DNA of 21,538 nt from DATKXO01 sp035528995 (GTDB taxonomy: Bacteria > Planctomycetota > Phycisphaerae > UBA1845): NCBI GenBank assembly GCA_035528995.1, contig DATKXO010000147.1, forward strand, positions 1 through 21,538. Reading direction: 5' to 3'. Positions 14,669 to 21,538 of this stretch are shown in pieces. The notes beneath the pieces are model-generated. The model was given only the letters and a program-made list of their open reading frames with translations, was not told where the DNA came from and made no database searches. A program made the position numbers and the translations under genes. Each line of letters starts with the position of its first letter. Position 1 is the first letter of the stretch.

Positions 14669-17056
14669 CTAATCCTCCCAGGTTCGGGCCACGTGCTCCA
14701 CCTGGCGGAAGACCCGGAGCAGGTTGCCGCCCAGGATCTTGCGGATGTCCCGCTCCGAGTAGCCGCGGTCGAGCAGTTCCTGCGTAATGTACGGGTACCC
14801 GGACACGTCTTCGAGTTGCGCGGGGAACGTGCTGGCGCCCTCGTAGTCCGCCCCCAGGCCCACGTGGTCGATGCCGGCCACACGAACCACGTGGTCGATG
14901 TGATCCACCAGCGTGCCCACCGTGCCGGGCGGGATCGGGTGGGCCTCCCTCCACTCGTCCCACGCCTTCTCGAAGTCCTCCGGATCGGGGTACTTCTCCT
15001 TGAGCACGCGCTCCTCCTGGAAGAATGTGGCCGTCATGCGGGCGCCGTCGGGATGAATGAACCCGGAGAAGAAGTTGACCATCACCACGCCGTCGTTTCT
15101 TGCCACGGCGCGGAGCACGTCGTCCGGGACGTTGCGCGCGTGGGGTGCGACCGCATAGGCCGACGAGTGTGAGAAGATGATCGGCGCCTTGCTCACCCGC
15201 AGGACGTCCCGCATGGTGTCGGGCGAAACGTGGGCCAGGTCCACCAGCATGCCCAGGCGGTTCATCTCCAGAATGACCTTCTCGCCGAAGGCGGACAGCC
15301 CGCCGTGACGCGGCTCGTCCGTGGCGGAATCGGCCCAGTCGATCGTCTCCGAATGCGTCAGGCCCAGGTAGCGGGCCCCGCGCTTGTAGAACGTGGCCAG
15401 CGTGTCCAGCGAGCCCTCGATGGCATGCCCGCCTTCGACGCCGATCAGCGACGCGATCCGGCCCTCGCCATGAATGCGGACGATGTCGTCGGCCGTGAAG
15501 GCCAACTCGAACGTCTCCGGATAGCGCCGGACCATCCGACAGATGAGGTCGAGCTGTGTCAAAGCCGTCTCGGTGGCCGTCCCATCACGAGCCGTCGCCG
15601 GCGGAGCGAAAGCCACCCAGAACACCGCGCCCACACCGCCCGCTCGAAGCCGCGGGATGTCGGTCTGGAGCCGCGGCTGCGGCTGGCCCAGGTCCAACTC
15701 CTCCGAGGGCGAGTCCGCGTCGGGCCGCAGCCGCCACGGCAGGTCGTTGTGACCATCGATCACGATGGCCGACCGATGAATGCGCAATGCCTCTTCGCTC
15801 AGATGCACCAAGGCGCCCTCCTCCCGTTCGCTGCGGGCACGTTGCGACCCGGCATCGCCCTGAACCGGCTGGGACGTCGCGCGGTACTTCGTGCAGATCT
15901 CGATAACGCGATCCACCGGAATCGCCTCGCTGGTGTGACCGCCAAACCCGGTGACGGTGGTGGCCCGCAGCAGGCTGTTGACGATCGCCTCCTCGGTGAC
16001 CTCGCGGGTGGCCTGGAACATCGGCGAGAGGTCCTCGTCTCTCAGGAGCGTGCGTGGTTCGGTGCCGCCCGAGGGCCGATGAGCAACCCGGACCGCCTCG
16101 GCCGTCGAGAACGCGATGACGTAGTCCCCGCTTCCGTGGGTCATGGGTGATCCGACGGCCGCCAGCCCGAGCAAGGCCCGTCTGGCCAGCCGTTCGAGTT
16201 GGCGGGCATCCAGCGGCGCGTCCGTGGCCACCACGAGCATGCACGAGCCTCTCTCGTCGGCCCGGTTGTCGGCAAGGTCCTGGAGATAGTACCGCCCGAG
16301 TTCCCGCCCCACCGGCGCGCCGTTGATTTTCAGGATGCCGCCGAAGTTGGTCTGAGCCAGAACGCCGACCGTGTAACCGCCGATGGACTCGGGCAACCGT
16401 CGAGAGGCCGTTCCGATACCCCCCTTCCAGCCCAGGCATCGCGTGCCCGTGCCGGCTCCGACCGATCCCTCCTCAACCGGTCCGCTTCGGGCCGCGGCGA
16501 TGGCGGCGAAGACGTCCTCGCCGCGCACGCGACGGGCCCGGATATCGTTCAGCCAGCCGTCGTTGGTCTCCCCCACCACCGGGTTCACCGACCCGACGTC
16601 TTCGTTGCCCTCCAGATTCAGCGTGTACGTCACCAGCGCATCGGCGCACGTGAAGACCGAAAGCGTGTTGGTCAGCACCACCGGCGTCTCCAGCGTGCCG
16701 AGTTCCGCGACCTGGGTCGAGCCGACGAGCTTCCCGAACCCGTTGCCGACGACAATCGCGCCCGGGACCTTCTGCTGGAAGACGTTTCCCCCGTGAGGAA
16801 GGATGGCGGTCACGCCGGTGCGCGCCGTTTCGCCTTCGACGATGGTGCGGTGGCCCACGCGCACGCCGGGGACGTCGGTGATGGCGTTCAGCGGGCCGGG
16901 CGGGAGCACGCCGATCACGATGCCGATCTCGCGGGCCCGAGGTCGGTCCGAACGCGCCTGCCCGTCCGCCGCCCGACCTTCGCCCGCTGTGCCGACGACC
17001 ACCGCCCATGCGGTGAGCAGCCACGCCGCAGAACAGCCGGTTGCTGCGAAAGTCAT
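14669..17056 (-). CDS. Exported fusion: DmpA-type (S58) aminopeptidase plus M19 dipeptidase
   Basis: One 795-residue chain joins two peptidases. Residues 1-30 are a signal peptide ending near GRA-ADG. Residues about 42-395 match the P1/DmpA family, which removes N-terminal L-, D- or beta-amino acids and matures by self-cleavage. Signatures are NAITDVPGVRVGH (57-69), GAGTGTRC (200-207), KGGIGTASR (211-219, predicted self-cleavage region) and GSGDYVIAFST (308-318). Residues about 425-795 match membrane/renal dipeptidase (M19), with metal and substrate residues His436 and Asp438 (DGHND), Glu541 (GVEGGH), His608, His630, Arg641 and Asp737. A linker of about 30 charged residues joins them. The ATG at 17056 has GAGGAG 8 nt upstream and gives a proper signal peptide; the open frame reaches 17128. 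Likely role: release of free amino acids from peptides, including D-residues, outside the cytoplasm. Confidence 0.93.
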   Translation of the reverse strand: MTFAATGCSAAWLLTAWAVVVGTAGEGRAADGQARSDRPRAREIGIVIGVLPPGPLNAITDVPGVRVGHRTIVEGETARTGVTAILPHGGNVFQQKVPGAIVVGNGFGKLVGSTQVAELGTLETPVVLTNTLSVFTCADALVTYTLNLEGNEDVGSVNPVVGETNDGWLNDIRARRVRGEDVFAAIAAARSGPVEEGSVGAGTGTRCLGWKGGIGTASRRLPESIGGYTVGVLAQTNFGGILKINGAPVGRELGRYYLQDLADNRADERGSCMLVVATDAPLDARQLERLARRALLGLAAVGSPMTHGSGDYVIAFSTAEAVRVAHRPSGGTEPRTLLRDEDLSPMFQATREVTEEAIVNSLLRATTVTGFGGHTSEAIPVDRVIEICTKYRATSQPVQGDAGSQRARSEREEGALVHLSEEALRIHRSAIVIDGHNDLPWRLRPDADSPSEELDLGQPQPRLQTDIPRLRAGGVGAVFWVAFAPPATARDGTATETALTQLDLICRMVRRYPETFELAFTADDIVRIHGEGRIASLIGVEGGHAIEGSLDTLATFYKRGARYLGLTHSETIDWADSATDEPRHGGLSAFGEKVILEMNRLGMLVDLAHVSPDTMRDVLRVSKAPIIFSHSSAYAVAPHARNVPDDVLRAVARNDGVVMVNFFSGFIHPDGARMTATFFQEERVLKEKYPDPEDFEKAWDEWREAHPIPPGTVGTLVDHIDHVVRVAGIDHVGLGADYEGASTFPAQLEDVSGYPYITQELLDRGYSERDIRKILGGNLLRVFRQVEHVARTWED

Positions 17057-17114
17057 GGTAACGGCTCCTCTACGGCGATCTGGCGGCGTCCCTGTGTCGG
17101 CCTCAGCGGCACAC

Positions 17115-17122
17115 AGTATAAT
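17115..17122. promoter_or_regulatory. Symmetric -10 element for divergent transcription
   Basis: The octamer AGTATAAT reads TATAAT on the plus strand (17117-17122) and TATACT on the minus strand (17120-17115). It lies between the divergent peptidase fusion and the Mth938-like/mannosidase genes, 41 bp from the plus-strand ATG. A minus-strand TTGCTC (17145-17140) gives a 19-bp spacer; no good plus-strand -35 box is seen. Confidence 0.55.
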
Positions 17123-17163
17123 CCGCATCGCAGCCCGGCGAGCAACGCTATCGGAGATTCGCC

Positions 17164-17319
17164 ATGACTACGCCGCCCAGGGTCGATTCCTACGAGTTCG
17201 GCCGCATCGAGATCGACGGCCACACGTACACCTCGGACGTCATCATCCTGCGGTCCGGCGTCCGGGGCAACTGGCACCGCGACAAGAACGTAGGCCCGGC
17301 GCTGCACTTGACCTGCTGA
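17164..17319 (+). pseudogene. Truncated Mth938-like (DUF498) protein
   Basis: A 51-codon ORF with GGAG (17153-17156) 7 nt before its ATG. Residues 6-28 (RVDSYEFGRIEIDG, then HTYTSDVII) closely resemble the start of Mth938-like domain proteins, which normally run about 110-125 residues. After GVRGNWHRD, the position of the usual NWWRxxGH motif, similarity ends and a stop follows at 17317. I do not see the missing half in another frame before the mannosidase starts at 17350, so an internal deletion is more likely than a simple frameshift. A short expressed remnant cannot be excluded, since the ribosome site is intact. The function of the full-length family is poorly defined. Confidence 0.55.
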
Positions 17320-17349
17320 CCGGTCGCACCATCCAGGGGAAGACAGCCT

Positions 17350-20300
17350 ATGCTCTTCGATCATCAACTCGCCCGCGACCGGATCGTGTGGTTCATCAAG
17401 ACCTGCATCGAGCCCGCACGATTCAACCCGCTGTGCGAGTTGGACGTCGAGGTCTTTCAGTGCCCCGAGCCGTGCTCGTTCGATGAAGCCATGGGCGCGC
17501 AATACAAGCCGGTCAGCGTCGGTTTCCAGTGGGGACCGGCCTGGTCCACCGCCTGGTTCCGCATGACGGGCGCGGTGCCGCCCGACGTGGCCGTCGATCG
17601 ACTCTACGCCTTCATCGACACCGGCAGCGAGGCCTGCATCTGGAAGGACGGCACCCCCTACCACGGCCTGAGCGAGTACCACAAGTGCGCTCCGCTGGAC
17701 GCGTCGTTCATCGAGAACGGTCGGCTGACGCTGATGGTCGAGGCGGCGGCCAACCGGCTGTGGGGTCTGGACGGATGGGAGCAACTGCGCTCGGACGAGC
17801 CGATCGGCCGATTGACCCAGGCTCGGGCCGCGTTGATCGTGCCGGAGGTGAATCGGCTCTACCACGACGTGACGTTCGCCCTGCAACTCGCCGACGCGCT
17901 CGACAAGGACAGCCCGCGACGCCGCAAGCTGATCTTCGCTCTGAACGAGGCGGTCAACGCCGTCGATCCCGCCCGAGTGCCCGACACCGCGCCGCCGGCG
18001 CTCGAGCGATTAAAACCGGCGCTTGCCGCCCGGGCGAACGCGTCGGCCGCGGCGTGTCATGCGGTAGGCCACGCTCACATCGACATGGCCTGGCTCTGGC
18101 CGATCCGCGAGACGCGCCGCAAGTGCTACCGCACCTTCTCCACGGTCCTGCGCAACATGGAGCGCTTCGGGGAGTACCGCTTCCAGCAGGGCCAGGCCCA
18201 GCTCTACGCGTTCATTAAGGAAGATCACCCCGAGCTGTTCGAAGCGATCCGCCGGCGCGTGGCCGACGGCCGATGGGACGCCGGCGGCGGGCTGTGGGTC
18301 GAGCCGGACTGCAACCTGATCGGCGGCGAATCGCTCGTGCGGCAGATTCTGCACGCGGCCAGCTATTGGCGGACGGAATTCGGCGTCGAGCAGACCTACC
18401 TCTGGCTGCCCGATACCTTCGGCTACTGCGCGGCCCTGCCGCAAATCCTGGCCCAGGCGGGCATGCCCACCTTCTTCACCCAGAAGCTCTCCTGGAATCA
18501 GTTCAACCGCTTCCCGCATCACACCTTCTGGTGGGTCGGCCTGGACGGCACCCGCGTGCTGGCCCACTTCCTGACTTCGGACACGTACAGCTCAGACTGC
18601 TCGCCCGCCCAGCTTCGCACCAGCGAACGGGCCTTCCGCCAGAGCGACCGGTGCAACCACTGGCTGTACGCCTTCGGCTGGGGCGACGGCGGCGGCGGGC
18701 CGACGGCCGACATGCTCGAACTGCTGCAGCGCTCCAAAGACTGTGAGGAGCTGCCCCGGGTCCGAATGTCGACCGTTGCAGAGTTCGCCGACGCCCTTCA
18801 CCGGGACGCCCGCAATCTGCCGAGCTGGGACGGCGAGCTGTACCTCGAAACCCACCGCGGCACGTTGACCACGCACGCCGCCAACAAGCGCCACAACCGC
18901 CGCGCGGAACTGCGCCTGCGCGATGCCGAGATGCTGCACGCCCTGTCGCCTCACGGCCTGGGTGACTACCCCGCCGACGCGCTCGACGAGTGCTGGAAGA
19001 TCCTGCTACTGAATCAGTTCCACGACATCCTGCCCGGCTCGTCGATTCGCTGGGTCTATGAGGACAGCGAGCGCGACTACGCCCGCCTGGCGGCGAAACT
19101 GGACGAGATCGTCAGCACGGGCCTGCGGCACTGGGCGGAAGCGGCCGACACCTCGGCGACCGCCAACCCGATTGTGGCCGTCAACACGCTGAGCTGGCCG
19201 CGGACGGAAGTCGTGGAATTGCCGGCCGACGTCGCCTCAGACCACGCCTGCGTGACGGCGCCCGACGAGGACGACGCAACGCCGATCCAGCAAGGCGTCG
19301 CCCTCGACGGCGGCGCCACACGACTGGCGCTTCTGGCCGACGTCAACCCGATCGGCCATCGCGTTTTCGACGTGGTGAAGGCAGCAGCGCCCGCCGATTC
19401 CGTCACGCCGGCAAGCGCCTCGTCGCGCAGTCTGGAGAACGAGTGGCTCCGCGTCGAGCTGGACGACGCCGGCCGTCTCGTGTCGCTGCTGGACAAGCAC
19501 GCGGGAAGAGACGTGCTGCGCGATAGTCGCCCGGCGAACCAGTTCGTCCTGTACGAAGACCGCCCCCACCGCGAGGACGCCTGGAACGTCGAGATTCACT
19601 ACCTGGAGAAGCGGCACCCCGTTGACGCCCCGGCCGACATCACGGTGGCCGAGAATGGCCCACTCCGAGCCAGCCTCCGCATCGAGCGCCAGATCGGCTC
19701 GCACTCCCGCCTGGTGCAGCACGTGCGCTTGACCTGTGCGTCGCCCCGGATCGACTTCGAGACCCACGTGGACTGGCACGCGGACCACGAGCTGCTGCGC
19801 GTCCTGTTTCCGGTAGAGCTGCGCGCCGAGTTCGCCTCCTACCACACCCAGTTCGGATGCGTCCGCCGCCCGACCCACTTCAACACCAGTTGGGACTGGG
19901 CCAGGTTCGAGAGCTGCGCCCACCACTGGTGCGATCTGAGCGAACCCGACTACGGCCTGGCCCTGCTGAGCGACTGCAAGTACGGCTACAGTTGTCACGG
20001 CGACGTGCTGGGCCTGAGCCTGCTGCGATCGCCCACCTATCCGGACCCGGACGCCGACCGCGGCCGGCACCGGTTCACCTACAGCCTGCTGCCCCATGCA
20101 GGTGACTGGCGAGCCGGCGGCGTCGTGCAGGCCGGATACCAACTCAACGTGCCTCTTCTGGTCGTCCCAACAACACCGCACGGCGGCCCACGGGACCGGC
20201 GCTATTCCTGCCTGCAATCCGAACCGCCCAACGTGCTCATCGACACGGTCAAGAAGTCCGAGGAACGAGATCGCGTCGTCGTCCGGCTTTACGAAGCCTA

Positions 20301-20475
20301 CGGCCAGCGGGGCCCGACGGCCTTGCGATGGGACCCGACCCTGGGCACGGCCGCAGCCACCGACCTGCTGGAGCGCCCCCTTGAACCCGATGCCATCACC
20401 GTGACACGGTCCGAGCCCGGCCGACTTGACTGGCCACACCGGCCGTTCGGCATCTTTACCTTTGCCATAGGCTGA
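17350..20475 (+). CDS. Alpha-mannosidase, glycoside hydrolase family 38
   Basis: Retaining, zinc-dependent exo-alpha-mannosidase of the class II / cytosolic (Ams1, MAN2C1) type; 1041 residues is the usual size. No signal peptide is seen, so it is probably cytoplasmic. An N-terminal beta domain (about 1-225) precedes the catalytic domain, which begins with GHAHIDMAWLWPIRET (240-255, metal ligands His243 and Asp245). The nucleophile is Asp355 in LWLPDTFGYC. NQFHDILPGSS contains the metal-binding His558. The mannosidase middle and C-terminal beta domains follow (about 610-1041). GGGGA lies before the ATG at 17350. The symporter gene begins 31 bp after its stop, suggesting an operon for use of mannosides, for example from algal or microbial polysaccharides or glycoproteins. 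Confidence 0.96.
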   Translation: MLFDHQLARDRIVWFIKTCIEPARFNPLCELDVEVFQCPEPCSFDEAMGAQYKPVSVGFQWGPAWSTAWFRMTGAVPPDVAVDRLYAFIDTGSEACIWKDGTPYHGLSEYHKCAPLDASFIENGRLTLMVEAAANRLWGLDGWEQLRSDEPIGRLTQARAALIVPEVNRLYHDVTFALQLADALDKDSPRRRKLIFALNEAVNAVDPARVPDTAPPALERLKPALAARANASAAACHAVGHAHIDMAWLWPIRETRRKCYRTFSTVLRNMERFGEYRFQQGQAQLYAFIKEDHPELFEAIRRRVADGRWDAGGGLWVEPDCNLIGGESLVRQILHAASYWRTEFGVEQTYLWLPDTFGYCAALPQILAQAGMPTFFTQKLSWNQFNRFPHHTFWWVGLDGTRVLAHFLTSDTYSSDCSPAQLRTSERAFRQSDRCNHWLYAFGWGDGGGGPTADMLELLQRSKDCEELPRVRMSTVAEFADALHRDARNLPSWDGELYLETHRGTLTTHAANKRHNRRAELRLRDAEMLHALSPHGLGDYPADALDECWKILLLNQFHDILPGSSIRWVYEDSERDYARLAAKLDEIVSTGLRHWAEAADTSATANPIVAVNTLSWPRTEVVELPADVASDHACVTAPDEDDATPIQQGVALDGGATRLALLADVNPIGHRVFDVVKAAAPADSVTPASASSRSLENEWLRVELDDAGRLVSLLDKHAGRDVLRDSRPANQFVLYEDRPHREDAWNVEIHYLEKRHPVDAPADITVAENGPLRASLRIERQIGSHSRLVQHVRLTCASPRIDFETHVDWHADHELLRVLFPVELRAEFASYHTQFGCVRRPTHFNTSWDWARFESCAHHWCDLSEPDYGLALLSDCKYGYSCHGDVLGLSLLRSPTYPDPDADRGRHRFTYSLLPHAGDWRAGGVVQAGYQLNVPLLVVPTTPHGGPRDRRYSCLQSEPPNVLIDTVKKSEERDRVVVRLYEAYGQRGPTALRWDPTLGTAAATDLLERPLEPDAITVTRSEPGRLDWPHRPFGIFTFAIG

Positions 20476-20506
20476 CCCGGACCCGCGCGGCGAGAGCGAA
20501 ACCTCC

Positions 20507-21538
20507 ATGGACCTCCCTTTGGCGACTATCGGCGGCGGCTTCGGCTGGATCGACTGGAGCGTGGTGGCCATCTACTTCGCAGCCACCACGATCATCGGCG
20601 GCGCCCTGGCCGGCCGCCAGGCCACCATGCGCGACTTCTTCCTCGGCGGTCGCAAGCTGCCCTGGTACGCGGTCAGCGGCTCGATCATCGCCACCGAAAT
20701 CAGCGCCCTGACCTTCATCAGCGTGCCGTTCGTGGTCTTCAAACCGGGCGGCAACTTCACCTACCTCCAGCTCGGCGTCTTCGGTTCCCTCTTCGCCCGC
20801 ATCATCGTGGGCTACGTCCTGGTGCCCGCGTACTACCGGCGCGAGGTCTACAGCCCCTACGACTACATGGGCCACCGTCTCGGATCGGGCGTACGGTCCG
20901 CCGCAACCGCCCTGTTCATGGTCGGCGGCATGCTGGCCCAATCGGCCCGGGTCTACCTGACGGCCGTCGTCCTGCGCGTCGTGCTGCACGACCAGTTCGG
21001 CGCCCTGGCCGGCGCCACCGGCATTCCCGAACTAGTCTGGGCCGTGATCGCCATCGGTGTGGTCGCGATCGCCTGGACGCTGATGGGCGGCATCACCACG
21101 GTCATCTGGACGGACGTGGTCCTCTTCCTGGTCTTCCTCATCGGTGCGGGCACAGCCCTGGCGGTCGTCGCGTCGAACCTGGGCGGCGGTCTTACGGAGA
21201 TGCTGCGAGTCGGCGCGGCGGACGGCAAGTTCCGCTTCTTCGACTTCTCGATGCAGCCGTGGGAGCAGTACACCATCTGGACGGCCGCCATCGCCGCCAC
21301 CTGGGGCGGACTGGGCGCATACGGGACCGATCAACTCCTCGCTCAGCGCATGTTCTGCTGCAAGGACGCCCGCCAGGCTCGCTGGGCCATCATCTCGAGT
21401 GCGGCCGGGCAGATCGTGACCGTCACCGTAATGCTCGTCGGCGTGGGGCTGTACGCCTACTACCAACAGAACCCGCTCACCGGCGACGCCGCGGCCCTCT
21501 ATCAGGAGAAAGGCGACAGCATCTTCCCCATCTTCATC
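20507..21538 (+). CDS. Sodium:solute symporter (SSS family), 3' end beyond window
   Basis: Sodium-driven uptake transporter in the inner membrane. The frame opens at the ATG at 20507 and stays open through the last base, giving 344 codons without a stop; family members are usually 500-600 residues. Characteristic segments are FFLGGRKLPWYAVSGSIIAT (45-64) followed by EISALTFISVP in the first transport helices, then MGHRLGSG, and AWTLMGGITTVIWTDVVLF in the helix that contains the family signature. Several strongly hydrophobic helices are visible. It follows the GH38 gene by 31 bp on the same strand, so a sugar or sugar-acid substrate released from mannosides is a reasonable inference, not shown by the sequence. 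Confidence 0.95.
   Translation, partial: MDLPLATIGGGFGWIDWSVVAIYFAATTIIGGALAGRQATMRDFFLGGRKLPWYAVSGSIIATEISALTFISVPFVVFKPGGNFTYLQLGVFGSLFARIIVGYVLVPAYYRREVYSPYDYMGHRLGSGVRSAATALFMVGGMLAQSARVYLTAVVLRVVLHDQFGALAGATGIPELVWAVIAIGVVAIAWTLMGGITTVIWTDVVLFLVFLIGAGTALAVVASNLGGGLTEMLRVGAADGKFRFFDFSMQPWEQYTIWTAAIAATWGGLGAYGTDQLLAQRMFCCKDARQARWAIISSAAGQIVTVTVMLVGVGLYAYYQQNPLTGDAAALYQEKGDSIFPIFI

Noticed and set aside
19237..20571. 444-residue minus-strand ORF
   Set aside because: Antisense to GH38, no family signature, and overlaps the start of the symporter gene.
20456..21466. Minus-strand ORFs at the right end
   Set aside because: Shadows of the symporter gene, which is the open plus-strand frame 20507-21538 with recognisable SSS motifs.
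1..21538. CRISPR arrays, tRNAs, insertion sequences, prophage genes
   Set aside because: Looked for regularly spaced repeats, cloverleaf structures, transposase or integrase motifs and attachment-site repeats; none were found.

Overview
High-GC bacterial chromosome, best matched to Planctomycetota (perhaps a Phycisphaerae-like lineage). The reasons are a short 5S rRNA gene of about 103-108 nt that stands alone with no 16S/23S beside it, the protein repertoire, and the high GC. This assignment is inference; no 16S is present. The window is mostly chromosomal housekeeping and accessory metabolism. There is no CRISPR array, prophage, transposase or tRNA.

Layout. (1) 63-2331, minus strand: a c-di-AMP module (diadenylate cyclase cdaA, then the YbbR-domain regulator cdaR) read from a strong promoter at 2303-2331. 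It is followed by a solitary 5S rRNA gene with its own promoter and terminator. (2) 2410-6729: two natural-transformation genes back to back, comEC (minus) and dprA (plus). They are separated by 519 bp of unusually structured non-coding DNA. (3) 6730-7050: a foldable spacer, then a 38-residue single-pass membrane microprotein with a near-ideal ribosome binding site. (4) 7101-8566: an endonuclease III-like DNA glycosylase and a CPBP-family membrane protease, divergent. (5) 8544-11404, minus: a lipoprotein amidohydrolase followed by a radical SAM/SPASM protein. (6) 11680-13119, plus: a UvrC lacking the usual C-terminal helix-hairpin-helix region. (7) 13185-17056, minus: an exported fusion of a DmpA-type (S58) aminopeptidase with an M19 dipeptidase, followed by pyruvate kinase. 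(8) 17164-21538, plus: a half-length Mth938-like ORF, a GH38 alpha-mannosidase and the first 344 codons of a sodium:solute symporter that runs off the window.

How they work together. ComEC (DNA channel) and DprA (protects incoming ssDNA and loads RecA) are two steps of one pathway, so the organism may be naturally transformable. UvrC and the EndoIII-like glycosylase are DNA repair. The GH38-symporter pair looks like a mannoside degradation and uptake unit. The S58-M19 fusion should release single amino acids, possibly including D- or beta-amino acids, outside the cytoplasm.

The observations most worth following are the S58-M19 fusion, the structured comEC/dprA spacer, the stand-alone 5S unit beside the c-di-AMP operon, the microprotein, the C-terminally reduced UvrC, and the DGA-to-DMG change in the diadenylate cyclase.
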